Below are positions 18,258 through 26,355 of a stretch of DNA of 64,000 bases, in pieces. Numbering within the stretch: position 1 is the first letter of the stretch; every line of letters begins with the position of its first letter. The stretch spans positions 1 through 64,000 of the forward strand of contig JBGAJM010000007.1 in NCBI GenBank assembly GCA_044224925.1, given 5' to 3'. The position numbers and the translations under genes are program-made. The notes under the pieces are model-generated. The model made no database searches, was not told where the DNA came from, and saw only the letters and a list, made by a program, of their open reading frames with translations. The stretch comes from Kapaibacterium sp044224925. Lineage in GTDB: Bacteria > Bacteroidota > Ignavibacteria > Kapaibacteriales > Kapaibacteriaceae.

Positions 18258-19532
18258 ATGATCTCGATCCTACACGACAAACTTCAGAAGACCGCAGAAG
18301 CACTTCGTGCTGCGCGCACATCGCTCGTGAAAGAGCATGGCGAAACGGTCCTCAGCAGCGTTACCATCGAACAAGTGTTCGGTGGCATGCGCGGGGTGCC
18401 GGCCCTGGTCTGCGACACATCCAGTGTGTCTGCCGACGAGGGTCTGCGCATACGCAACATCCCCATCCTGGAACTCACGGACGCCACGCCCGAAGAGATC
18501 TTCTGGCTGCTTGTGAGCGGTGAACGTCCCAACGCCGAAGAGCTTGCGGCCTTGAAGGACCTCTTCGCTCCGCACTATCAGATCCCGTCGTATGTGGTGG
18601 ACACGCTGAAGGCCATGCCCAAGGATGCCCATCCGATGGCCATGCTCAGCGCCGGTCTGATGGCCATGGAGCGCGAGTCCGCATTCCGCAAGGCCTACGA
18701 TGCAGGTGCCGGCAAGGACGAGTTGTGGAAGGCCATGTTCGAAGACAGTGTGCGCCTGATCGCCTCGATGGCAGGTCTGGCCGCGGCTGTGTATCGCGTG
18801 CGCTTCCATGGCGGTTCGGTGATCGATGCACCGGCGGGCGAGAAGGACATGTCGAATGCCTTTGCGCACATGCTCGGCATCAGCAACGATCCGGCATGGA
18901 AGGACCTCGTACGGTTGTACCTCGTGTTGCACAGCGACCATGAAGGCGGCAACGTGAGCGCCATGACGTCGTACGTGGTGAGTTCTGCGCTCAGCGACGC
19001 GTACTACAGCGTATCGGCCGCCATGTGCGGTCTGGCAGGTCCGCTCCACGGTCTTGCCAACCAAGAATGTCTGCGCTTCATCATCGATCTCGAGAAGCAA
19101 TTCGGCGGCGTGCCGACCGAAGAGCAGCTCCGCGAGTATGCGTGGAACCGTTTGAACAGCGGACAAGTGATCCCGGGCTACGGACATGCCGTGCTTCGCG
19201 TCACCGATCCTCGCTTCACGGCCTTCTACGACTTCGCCGAGAAGCACAACATCAACGACGACAACGTGAAGCTCGTGCAGATGATCTACAACATTGTCCC
19301 GGGCATCCTCAAGGAGCAAGGCAAGGCAAAGAATCCTTGGCCAAATGTTGATGCGGCATCGGGTTCGTTGCTCTATGCGTACGGCATGACGGAGTTCGAC
19401 TTCTACACCGTGATGTTCGGCGTATCGCGCGCCATGGGCCTCTGTGCGCAGATGCTCGTGAACCGCATGATGATGTCGCCCATCGTTCGTCCGAAGTCGC
19501 TCACCATTGCAGAGATGCAATCCAAGGCATAA
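18258..19532 (+). CDS. gltA: Citrate synthase
   Basis: 425 residues, condensing acetyl-CoA and oxaloacetate at the entry to the TCA cycle. Catalytic motifs are visible: CGLAGPLHGLANQE (first His), PGYGHAVLR (second His) and NVDAASGSLLYAYG (Asp). The length and the IPGYGHAVLRVTDPRF pattern fit the longer, eukaryote-like type rather than the short Gram-positive type. The start at 18258 is where homology-like sequence begins; the open frame upstream runs antisense through the permease gene. A terminator follows 24 bases after the stop. Confidence 0.92.
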   Translation: MISILHDKLQKTAEALRAARTSLVKEHGETVLSSVTIEQVFGGMRGVPALVCDTSSVSADEGLRIRNIPILELTDATPEEIFWLLVSGERPNAEELAALKDLFAPHYQIPSYVVDTLKAMPKDAHPMAMLSAGLMAMERESAFRKAYDAGAGKDELWKAMFEDSVRLIASMAGLAAAVYRVRFHGGSVIDAPAGEKDMSNAFAHMLGISNDPAWKDLVRLYLVLHSDHEGGNVSAMTSYVVSSALSDAYYSVSAAMCGLAGPLHGLANQECLRFIIDLEKQFGGVPTEEQLREYAWNRLNSGQVIPGYGHAVLRVTDPRFTAFYDFAEKHNINDDNVKLVQMIYNIVPGILKEQGKAKNPWPNVDAASGSLLYAYGMTEFDFYTVMFGVSRAMGLCAQMLVNRMMMSPIVRPKSLTIAEMQSKA

Positions 19533-19555
19533 CACGCCTGCACACATCCGAACAC

Positions 19556-19588
19556 AAAAAAAGGGCGCACGTGAGTGCGCCCTTTTTC
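19556..19588 (+). terminator. Intrinsic terminator of gltA
   Basis: AAGGGCGCAC, loop GTGA, GTGCGCCCTT followed by T residues, and flanked upstream by A residues, so it could also act on the other strand. Confidence 0.9.
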
Positions 19589-19657
19589 TTTCCTGTTTCC
19601 TCTCGTCCCTGTATCTTTGCCCCTTGCTACGGGGGACGAGAATGGGGACGTTCGATG

Positions 19658-19731
19658 TGGACCCTACTGGATTCGAACCAGCGACCTTTACGATGTCAAC
19701 GTAACGCTCTAACCAACTGAGCTAAGAGTCC
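19658..19731 (-). tRNA. tRNA-Val (anticodon GAC)
   Basis: On the minus strand the full cloverleaf reads: acceptor GGACTCT/AGGGTCC with A discriminator; D arm GCTC..GAGC; anticodon arm TTACG-TTGACAT-CGTAA giving GAC; T arm GCTGG-TTCGAAT-CCAGT. CCA is not encoded. Confidence 0.95.
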
Positions 19732-19749
19732 ATCGTTCCGAGTGAGCTA

Positions 19750-19757
19750 CAAAGTTA
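19750..19757 (-). promoter_or_regulatory. -7 promoter element of tRNA-Val
   Basis: TAACTTTG on the minus strand, 18 bases before the mature tRNA 5' end, an exact TAnnTTTG match. Confidence 0.6.
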
Positions 19758-19824
19758 GCACCTCTTCGGTCTCCCGTCCAAATTGTTCGCGATACATTCC
19801 AATGTCACACTTACGGACTGCTGT

Positions 19825-21939
19825 ATGATCCTAACCATTCTTGCTCTCGGCGTACTCTCGCTGATCGTGGCCGTGTTCTATCGTTCCCGTGTCATGGGCG
19901 TGAAGATCGAAGACGGAGCCGCGTCGGCTGAAGAGGTCACACGTCTCAAAGAGATCTCCACTGCTATTGCCGAAGGCGCAATGGCCTTCTTGAGTCGCGA
20001 GTACCGCGTGCTCGGCCTCTTCATGGTCATTTTCGCCATCATCATTGGCTTCACGGTAGCAGAGGGATGGTATACAGCAGGTGCCTTCATCATCGGTGCG
20101 GGCATTTCGGTGCTTGCCGGCTTCATCGGCATGAAGATCGCCACCATCGGCAACGTCCGTACGGCCTCGGCCGCACGTCAGTCGCTCGATAAGGCCTTCC
20201 AGGTAGCATTCCAGTCGGGCATCGTGATGGGCTTCGGCCTCACGGGTCTTGCCGTGATCGGTCTGGCCCTCGTCTGGCTTGGCATCGGCTCGCTCATCCC
20301 CGGCGTTGAGGCCCACGTTCAAATGGAGATCCTCTCCGGCTTCGGTCTGGGCGGCTCGGCCGTGGCCTTGTTCGGTCGTGTTGGTGGCGGTATCTACACC
20401 AAGGCCGCCGATGTGGGCGCTGACCTTGTCGGCAAGGTAGAAGCAGGCATTCCTGAGGACGATCCGCGCAATCCTGCCGTGATCGCCGACAACGTGGGCG
20501 ACAATGTGGGTGATATTGCGGGCATGGGCGCCGACCTCTTCGGCTCCGTGGCCGAGTCCACCTGCGCCGCCCTTGTGATCGGTGCCGTCTCGTTCGCGGC
20601 CTTGCCCGAAGAGACCCGCCTTTCCGCCCTTCTCTTCCCTATGCTCGTGAATGGTGTGGGCATTGTTGCCTCGATCGTGTCGATCTTCTTCGTCCGTCCA
20701 AAGACGGAGGAAAAGGTGGAAGGGGCATTGAAGACGGCGCTCATCGTGTCGACGTTGCTCATGCTGGCCGCCCTGTATCCGGTGACCATGCAGATGATCC
20801 CTGCCACGTTCATCGTGGGCCTCACGCAGTACACCAACATGGGTGTGTTCGTGGCGCTGGCATCTGGTCTGATCGCCGGTCTGGCCATTGGCTTGATCAC
20901 AGAGTTCTTCACGTCGCACCGCTACTCTCCCGTCCGTCAGGTTGCCGACGCATCCAAGACAGGCGCCGCCACGAACATCATCTACGGTCTGGCCCTTGGC
21001 TATAACTCGGCCGTCATTCCGATGTTGCTCATCGCCGTGTCTGTGGTGTTGGGTTATTCCTTTGCCGGCATGTACGGCATTGCGCTTACGGCCATCGGTA
21101 TGTTGGGTACGATCGCCGTTGGTCTGACGATCGACGCGTATGGTCCTGTTTCCGACAACGCCGGCGGTATCGCCGAAATGTCACACATGGGCAAGGACAT
21201 CCGCAAGCGCACCGATGCACTCGATGCAGCCGGTAACACCACAGCTGCCATCGGAAAGGGCTTTGCCATTGGTTCTGCGGCACTCACGTCGTTGGCGCTC
21301 ACGAGTGCCTTCATCACGCGTGCACGCAGCGTCGATCCGTCCTTCACCACCATCGACCTCCTCTCGCCATCGGTGCTTGCAGGATTGCTGGTTGGTGGAG
21401 CATTGCCATTCGCCTTCTCGGCCATGACGATGAAGAGCGTGGGCAAGGCAGCCTTCGACATGATCGAGGAAGTACGCCGTCAGTTCCGCACCATTCCCGG
21501 CATCATGGAGGGAACGGGACGTCCGGACTATGCAAAGTGCGTCGACATTTCCACGAAGGCCTCCATTCGCGAGATGATCGCGCCCGGTATGTTGGTGATC
21601 CTCACACCGCTTGTGGTCGGCTTCCTCTTTGGCGTGCACATGCTTGCCGGTCTGCTCATCGGCGCTCTTGTCGTCGGCGTGATGTTGGCCGTCTCCATGG
21701 CCAACTCCGGTGGTGCCTGGGACAATGCCAAGAAGTACATCGAGACAGGGATGCTGGGCGGCAAGGGCTCGGACACGCACAAGGCGGCCGTGGTGGGCGA
21801 TACGGTGGGTGATCCCTTCAAGGACACATCCGGTCCATCCCTGAACATCCTCATCAAGCTCATGGCCATCATCTCGCTCGTCTTCGCAGGTGCCTTTGCC
21901 ACGAACGGCGGCATTCTGCTCAAGATGTTTGCGCATTGA
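19825..21939 (+). CDS. hppA: Membrane-bound ion-translocating pyrophosphatase
   Basis: 704 residues with about 16 transmembrane helices. It hydrolyses pyrophosphate and pumps H+ or Na+. The substrate-binding acidic motifs are present: DVGADLVGKVEAGIPEDDPRNPAVIADNVGDNVGDIAGMGAD and the C-terminal DTVGDPFKDTSGPS. GNTTAAIGKG carries alanine at the position where potassium-independent enzymes carry lysine, so this should be the potassium-stimulated subfamily. Whether it pumps sodium cannot be read by eye. The ATG at 19825 is preferred over an upstream TTG because the first helix begins there. Confidence 0.92.
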   Translation: MILTILALGVLSLIVAVFYRSRVMGVKIEDGAASAEEVTRLKEISTAIAEGAMAFLSREYRVLGLFMVIFAIIIGFTVAEGWYTAGAFIIGAGISVLAGFIGMKIATIGNVRTASAARQSLDKAFQVAFQSGIVMGFGLTGLAVIGLALVWLGIGSLIPGVEAHVQMEILSGFGLGGSAVALFGRVGGGIYTKAADVGADLVGKVEAGIPEDDPRNPAVIADNVGDNVGDIAGMGADLFGSVAESTCAALVIGAVSFAALPEETRLSALLFPMLVNGVGIVASIVSIFFVRPKTEEKVEGALKTALIVSTLLMLAALYPVTMQMIPATFIVGLTQYTNMGVFVALASGLIAGLAIGLITEFFTSHRYSPVRQVADASKTGAATNIIYGLALGYNSAVIPMLLIAVSVVLGYSFAGMYGIALTAIGMLGTIAVGLTIDAYGPVSDNAGGIAEMSHMGKDIRKRTDALDAAGNTTAAIGKGFAIGSAALTSLALTSAFITRARSVDPSFTTIDLLSPSVLAGLLVGGALPFAFSAMTMKSVGKAAFDMIEEVRRQFRTIPGIMEGTGRPDYAKCVDISTKASIREMIAPGMLVILTPLVVGFLFGVHMLAGLLIGALVVGVMLAVSMANSGGAWDNAKKYIETGMLGGKGSDTHKAAVVGDTVGDPFKDTSGPSLNILIKLMAIISLVFAGAFATNGGILLKMFAH

Positions 21940-21974
21940 TCTGCGGAGCGGTTCGAACGTTGCACTAGAAACAG

Positions 21975-22008
21975 AAACGGGACACAGCGATGTGTCCCGT
22001 TTTTTTTT
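21975..22008 (+). terminator. Intrinsic terminator of hppA
   Basis: AAACGGGACACA, loop GCGA, TGTGTCCCGTTT, then a long T run: a perfect 12-bp stem. Confidence 0.92.
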
Positions 22009-22034
22009 GCGTCGATCGTGTGCGGATCTGTCTG

Positions 22035-22520
22035 CTACAGCGCCGTGGTCACGCGCATCGTCACCAGCATCTTCTCGGCACGTCCGTTCTCCATGCCCGG
22101 ATTCACGACGGCCACGAAGTAGCGCGTGGGTCCGCCCAGGGCCGACGTCTCGACCACCAGGATCCGCGCGGCCGGGAGTTTGGTGGTGAACGGGTAGATC
22201 ATCACGAAGCCACCCGGATACGTCTTCTTGATCGGGGTGCCCGGCTTCTTCGTGCCCGGCCAAATGGCATCGGCAGCGGCGGTGATAGCGGCATCGCCCT
22301 TGTGTTTGCCCTGCAAGTCGACCACGGACACCTTGAACTCATCCGAGCGCGAGCCCACGTTCCGTTTCCAGTAGAACGTTGGCCAGCCGTTCGTGGACTC
22401 GACCTGTTTCAACGTCTCCTGACATTTGAATCGGATGCCCGAGGCACTGTAATAGGGATAGTCGGCACGGAAACCCGTCACGACCGAGGCAAGCAAGACC
22501 AAGACGAGCAATGTTTTCAT
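22035..22520 (-). CDS. Hypothetical secreted protein
   Basis: 161 residues with a clear signal peptide (MKTLLVLVLLASVVTGFRA). The mature part has a single cysteine and mixed beta-strand character; no family recognised. TAGCTTCG five bases before the start resembles the -7 consensus and would give a near-leaderless mRNA. It faces the hppA terminator and is convergent with hppA. Confidence 0.7.
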   Translation of the reverse strand: MKTLLVLVLLASVVTGFRADYPYYSASGIRFKCQETLKQVESTNGWPTFYWKRNVGSRSDEFKVSVVDLQGKHKGDAAITAAADAIWPGTKKPGTPIKKTYPGGFVMIYPFTTKLPAARILVVETSALGGPTRYFVAVVNPGMENGRAEKMLVTMRVTTAL

Positions 22521-22573
22521 GCTGCGAAGCTACGAGAGGTTTGCCATTTTTTAAAAATTCCGTAAGTTGCCTC

Positions 22574-22647
22574 GCTTCCTTAGCTCAGCTGGTTAGAGCA
22601 TCTGACTCTTAATCAGAGGGTCCGGGGTTCGAGTCCCCGAGGGAGCA
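22574..22647 (+). tRNA. tRNA-Lys (anticodon CTT)
   Basis: Acceptor GCTTCCT/AGGGAGC with A discriminator; D arm GCTC..GAGC; anticodon arm TCTGA-CTCTTAA-TCAGA giving CTT; T arm CGGGG-TTCGAGT-CCCCG. CCA is not encoded. Confidence 0.96.
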
Positions 22648-22655
22648 CAGATAAA

Positions 22656-22690
22656 CAAGAAGACCCCGCTATGCGGGGTCTTCTTGTTTC
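22656..22690 (+). terminator. Intrinsic terminator of tRNA-Lys
   Basis: CAAGAAGACCCCGC, loop TAT, GCGGGGTCTTCTTG: a perfect 14-bp stem followed by TTTC. Its A-rich and T-rich flanks could let it act on both strands. Confidence 0.85.
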
Positions 22691-22808
22691 ATGCCGAATC
22701 TGCGGAGAGAATCAAGGATCAAGAATGGATGGGTGCGGGGGTGTGCTTCTCGATTCGACTCACGAGAATGCCCATACAATCTCGACAGGCTCATACATCA
22801 TAGATCGC

Positions 22809-23606
22809 TCATCGTGTGCTCCACTTTAGCACGTATCGATTTCCGTGGCGAAGCTCGCACGACTCCAACCGCCCAATTGTTGAAGTCTTCTCGCCCCACA
22901 CTTGGATCGTCAACGTTCCACTTGGCAGCGTGAGATCATACGGCGCTTTGTCGTACTCTTCAATGATCGGAAGTCGCTCGTCTGACTTGAACGCATACAC
23001 GACGAGTACGCCTGTTTCGATTGTCGGCTCGACCACGATCTCTACATGAACGGATCGATTCGATTTTGACAACGATGAATCTGGAGTAACAGATAGGACC
23101 TCAAGTGTCCCATACTGCATTCCAATAGTGTCCGCATTCATGGTGCGATGGCTTAGTTGATATGATTGCTGACGGCGAGGTATCTCAGGTCTCCCGCTTC
23201 CAACATGAGCATTCAGGTTGGTCACCGTTCCCGCTGGGAATGCGTAGTCCTCGAGACATGCAACATTGCTAAAGTGACTACTATAGGCACATAACGTGTA
23301 CGTCCCGGCAGGAACAACGAGTGATACGGAATCTCCGACGACCACGTGTCGAGCGAGGCCACGCATATCAGAACCGAACAACCAAACATTGGAGATAACG
23401 ACACGGCGTGTCTGAAGGTCCTCCAATCTACATGTGATCACTGCCATACCATCCGCTATTGATGGGTCTATACGAGTCTGCACAACGCTGATTGAACTAT
23501 TCTCGGATGGATCCGCGAACGCCGCAAAGAGCTTCGTATAGGTGAAGACAACAACGAAGACCGCTGAGGATACATGACGTGCAGATAATTGGAAGTGGGT
23601 CTTCAT
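22809..23606 (-). CDS. Hypothetical secreted protein
   Basis: 265 residues with an N-terminal hydrophobic segment (SSAVFVVVFTYTKLFAAFA) that should act as a signal peptide, then a beta-rich body. Two stretches look like paired carboxypeptidase-regulatory-like sandwiches: VPAGTYTLCAYSS and LPSGTLTIQVWGE. The ATG overlaps the stop of the upstream lipoprotein gene by 4 bases, so the two are probably an operon. The local GC is lower than in the flanking housekeeping genes. Confidence 0.6.
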   Translation of the reverse strand: MKTHFQLSARHVSSAVFVVVFTYTKLFAAFADPSENSSISVVQTRIDPSIADGMAVITCRLEDLQTRRVVISNVWLFGSDMRGLARHVVVGDSVSLVVPAGTYTLCAYSSHFSNVACLEDYAFPAGTVTNLNAHVGSGRPEIPRRQQSYQLSHRTMNADTIGMQYGTLEVLSVTPDSSLSKSNRSVHVEIVVEPTIETGVLVVYAFKSDERLPIIEEYDKAPYDLTLPSGTLTIQVWGEKTSTIGRLESCELRHGNRYVLKWSTR

Positions 23607-24040
23607 GGTGTTGCAACGAAATCCAAGCCAGTTACAACAGTGAGTTCGTAATGGGAATCAGGATCAATCACGACACTGTCCACATATGCGCTGCTGAAGG
23701 TTTCCGGGGAGTAGATGATGACATTCCACTTCCCTGCCGACATCGGTACATGGATCCTTGGACCACCGCACCATTGTTCATAAGAAGTATCAACTCCGAT
23801 ACGTTGGAACCTCAGAAGCACACGAGTACAAGCACGGCCGGTGACACCGTCAAGAACGTTGAGATCCAGCACCGACTCCCCGTCTGCTTGAGCTACTCTG
23901 CTTGAACGTGCGATCGACATGCGGACGGAGGGTCTATAGGAGATCAGCTGCCCGTCTGAGGTGCAACTCCAGCATGACGCCGCTGTAACGAGCATTGCGA
24001 AACAGAGTGCGCTCTGACCAATGGATCCAATACATCTCAT
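23603..24040 (-). CDS. Hypothetical lipoprotein
   Basis: 145 residues from an ATG at 24040 with AGGT close upstream; a longer frame begins at 24112. The signal sequence ends at VTAASC or SWSC, either of which could be the lipidated cysteine. The rest resembles one regulatory-like beta-sandwich (MSAGKWNVIIYSPETFSSAYVDSV), similar in style to the gene it is coupled to. Function unknown. Confidence 0.55.
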   Translation of the reverse strand: MRCIGSIGQSALCFAMLVTAASCWSCTSDGQLISYRPSVRMSIARSSRVAQADGESVLDLNVLDGVTGRACTRVLLRFQRIGVDTSYEQWCGGPRIHVPMSAGKWNVIIYSPETFSSAYVDSVVIDPDSHYELTVVTGLDFVATP

Positions 24041-24144
24041 TTCATTACCTGACCGTCGGTTGGACGTCATAGCGACGTTTCCATGTTGCGAGACCACTTC
24101 ATTCAGCCACACAGAAAATCACCGCGTGATGTGCGCTCCCTCCA

Positions 24145-26316
24145 TCACTCCTCCACCACAAGCATGCGCATATCTGTGTGGCCGTTCTCTGAAGAGAGGC
24201 GAATGATGTACCATCCTGTCGGGAAAGCGTCTGTTGGGAGCGAGAGTGTTGCGTCGTCGATGGTGACGTTCGTTCTCTGTCGGGTGCGGTGACCGATCAC
24301 GGAGATGAGGTCGATGTTGATCGAGGTGCCGATGTATTCCGTGACGTCGCATAGCACCTGCTCACCACGACGGATGACGAAGGACGATGCCATGTTCCGG
24401 ATCGCTCCATCATGAACGCTGGTGACCGTATCGAAGATCATCGGTCGATTGACGTCGATGTTCTCCGGATGCTGCCGGTCTCGCTCACCGCATGGCAGCG
24501 GATCGTTGCGGTAGTATTGTGTGAGCACAGCGTAGCACCCGGTGTTGCACCGACCGGTATCGTTGTACACCACGAGATCACCATCGATCTCGACATCGCC
24601 GCCGAGGTGGTAGTTGCTGACCATGGCGCTTCCTCCAAGACGTGCTCGACCGGTGAGCACATTGTTCTCTGCGAAGCAGCGTTCTGTTACCACGGCGCTG
24701 TCCTGCATCGTCCCGCCCCTGACCACGGCGTTCTCCATAACCACGGCACGATCGCCAATGACGGCGTTCTCGACAATGGCACATCCGTCAATGCGCGCCG
24801 AGCCGGTGATCCGCGATGCACCAAGCACTGTGGCGCGTACACCGACGTAGGCACTTGCGTCGACTACGGCGACATCATCCACCCATCCGCCGCCATTCGC
24901 ATGGCGGTGTCCGGGCGCCGTGCGCAATGTCGTGTGCACAAGCTCGGGCGCCTGATATCCCTCGGGTCGCGCATTGCGAACGGTGAATTCATACGGATAT
25001 CGGAATCGCTTCGGATTGCCATGCCATGTGTTATGCACGTCAGGGTCGGCATGCATACTGTCGACCGGCGCTCCCATCACCACCAAGTACACACGTGCTT
25101 CATCCGCACGCAACGTGATCGAGAGTGTTGATCGTTCTGCGGAATCCGTGCCGCCCTTCCGCCCTACTGTTCCGTCTGCATGTTCAGTAACGAAGCCATA
25201 GCGCCAACCCGCATGATCGTTCACTTCGGGATGTCCGCGAAACGCAACAGTAATGGGCTGCGTGCGATCGTCGGGATAGAGCGGGATCACATTGTACCCA
25301 TAATCCTGCGGCGCCATGTGCGCCGGCGAGTAGTATCGACGTGCTGCCGTGTCGATGGCTCGCACCACATCATACGTGCGCTGTGCGAAATGCCGTCCCC
25401 ATACAGCCGTCACACGCTCGCGTCGCGAAGCCCGGAGATACGTTCCCCAATCATGCAGCCGATAGTCCCACGTTACGTTCCGACATGCGTACTCGAACAT
25501 GTAGGTATTGAAGGCCGACTGCGTCATGCCCGACAACCGTCGCAAGGTCTGCAACGGATACTCCAGAGGTCGCCACTCCGTCCACAACCGCGACACCATT
25601 GCGCCGCCCAGCGTGTGGTGGATGTGGAGCAAAAACGCATAGCCCTCATAGTTGAACTTCCAATCCGGCTCCAACATCAGATTGTGATGCGCATCGATGT
25701 CGGAGGTCACGAATCGCGGGTAGATCACATTGCGGACGTAGTTCGCATGCGTCTCATAGAACAATCCGTCATTGGTATAGATGGCATTGCCTCCACGCCA
25801 TGTATTTCGACCATCAAGGTGGTACATCGCCTGCAAGGAGTGCGTGAACTCATGCGCCATCACACCGCCATCGCGTGTTGCATTCGGATGCACCCAAAAG
25901 GCACCGATGGAATCGTCGACGGCCCATCCGTTCGCCCAACCTTGCGGTCCGCGCGCGCCGAACGTACCATACATGATCACCACGTACTTGTACCGCTGCG
26001 CCAACGACGTGGGCGCATGGTCGATCATGCCGATCTCATCACATCGCGCATGGATGTATTCAAGGGTGTCCAACACCAACTGCGGGTCGAAACGAAGATC
26101 AGGGTTTGGGAAGGCGGCAGGGTTCGTGCCAACGGTATCGCCCCAGATCAACAAGAAGTGCGCACTCTGGGCTGTTTTCGTCCACGTGAACTGCTTGCCT
26201 TCTACCGTCGTGGTGTTGCGGTACGACAGGGGCACATAGGCACGCGGCTGTGCCATGGCTGGAGCGACGCTGCAGAGGAGCATCACCGTGATGGTCAGAA
26301 CGGGTAGGGATCTCAT
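24145..26316 (-). CDS. DUF6055/Svx-AvrXca-like secreted protein with beta-helix and sorting domain
   Basis: 723 residues, signal peptide 1-22. The N-terminal ~330 residues carry a zinc-peptidase-like motif, MAHEFTHSLQAMYHLDG, near residue 154, and the layout of the DUF6055 (Svx/AvrXca-like) family of secreted putative metallopeptidases. Residues about 500-590 have hexapeptide-type repeats (AIVENAVIGDRAVVMENAVV) expected to form a left-handed beta-helix. The C-terminus (SLPTDAFPTGWYIIRLSSENG) is a type IX sorting domain. The combination suggests a protease with a glycan-binding or structural helix. An exact TATGTTTG -7 element lies 4 bases before the ATG. Confidence 0.7.
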   Translation of the reverse strand: MRSLPVLTITVMLLCSVAPAMAQPRAYVPLSYRNTTTVEGKQFTWTKTAQSAHFLLIWGDTVGTNPAAFPNPDLRFDPQLVLDTLEYIHARCDEIGMIDHAPTSLAQRYKYVVIMYGTFGARGPQGWANGWAVDDSIGAFWVHPNATRDGGVMAHEFTHSLQAMYHLDGRNTWRGGNAIYTNDGLFYETHANYVRNVIYPRFVTSDIDAHHNLMLEPDWKFNYEGYAFLLHIHHTLGGAMVSRLWTEWRPLEYPLQTLRRLSGMTQSAFNTYMFEYACRNVTWDYRLHDWGTYLRASRRERVTAVWGRHFAQRTYDVVRAIDTAARRYYSPAHMAPQDYGYNVIPLYPDDRTQPITVAFRGHPEVNDHAGWRYGFVTEHADGTVGRKGGTDSAERSTLSITLRADEARVYLVVMGAPVDSMHADPDVHNTWHGNPKRFRYPYEFTVRNARPEGYQAPELVHTTLRTAPGHRHANGGGWVDDVAVVDASAYVGVRATVLGASRITGSARIDGCAIVENAVIGDRAVVMENAVVRGGTMQDSAVVTERCFAENNVLTGRARLGGSAMVSNYHLGGDVEIDGDLVVYNDTGRCNTGCYAVLTQYYRNDPLPCGERDRQHPENIDVNRPMIFDTVTSVHDGAIRNMASSFVIRRGEQVLCDVTEYIGTSINIDLISVIGHRTRQRTNVTIDDATLSLPTDAFPTGWYIIRLSSENGHTDMRMLVVEE

Positions 26317-26320
26317 GCCA

Positions 26321-26328
26321 CAAACATA
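26321..26328 (-). promoter_or_regulatory. -7 element giving a near-leaderless transcript
   Basis: TATGTTTG on the minus strand is an exact TAnnTTTG match and is followed after TGGC by the start codon at 26316. Confidence 0.6.
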
Positions 26329-26355
26329 TCGAACGGCGACGCATGATCACCATCA

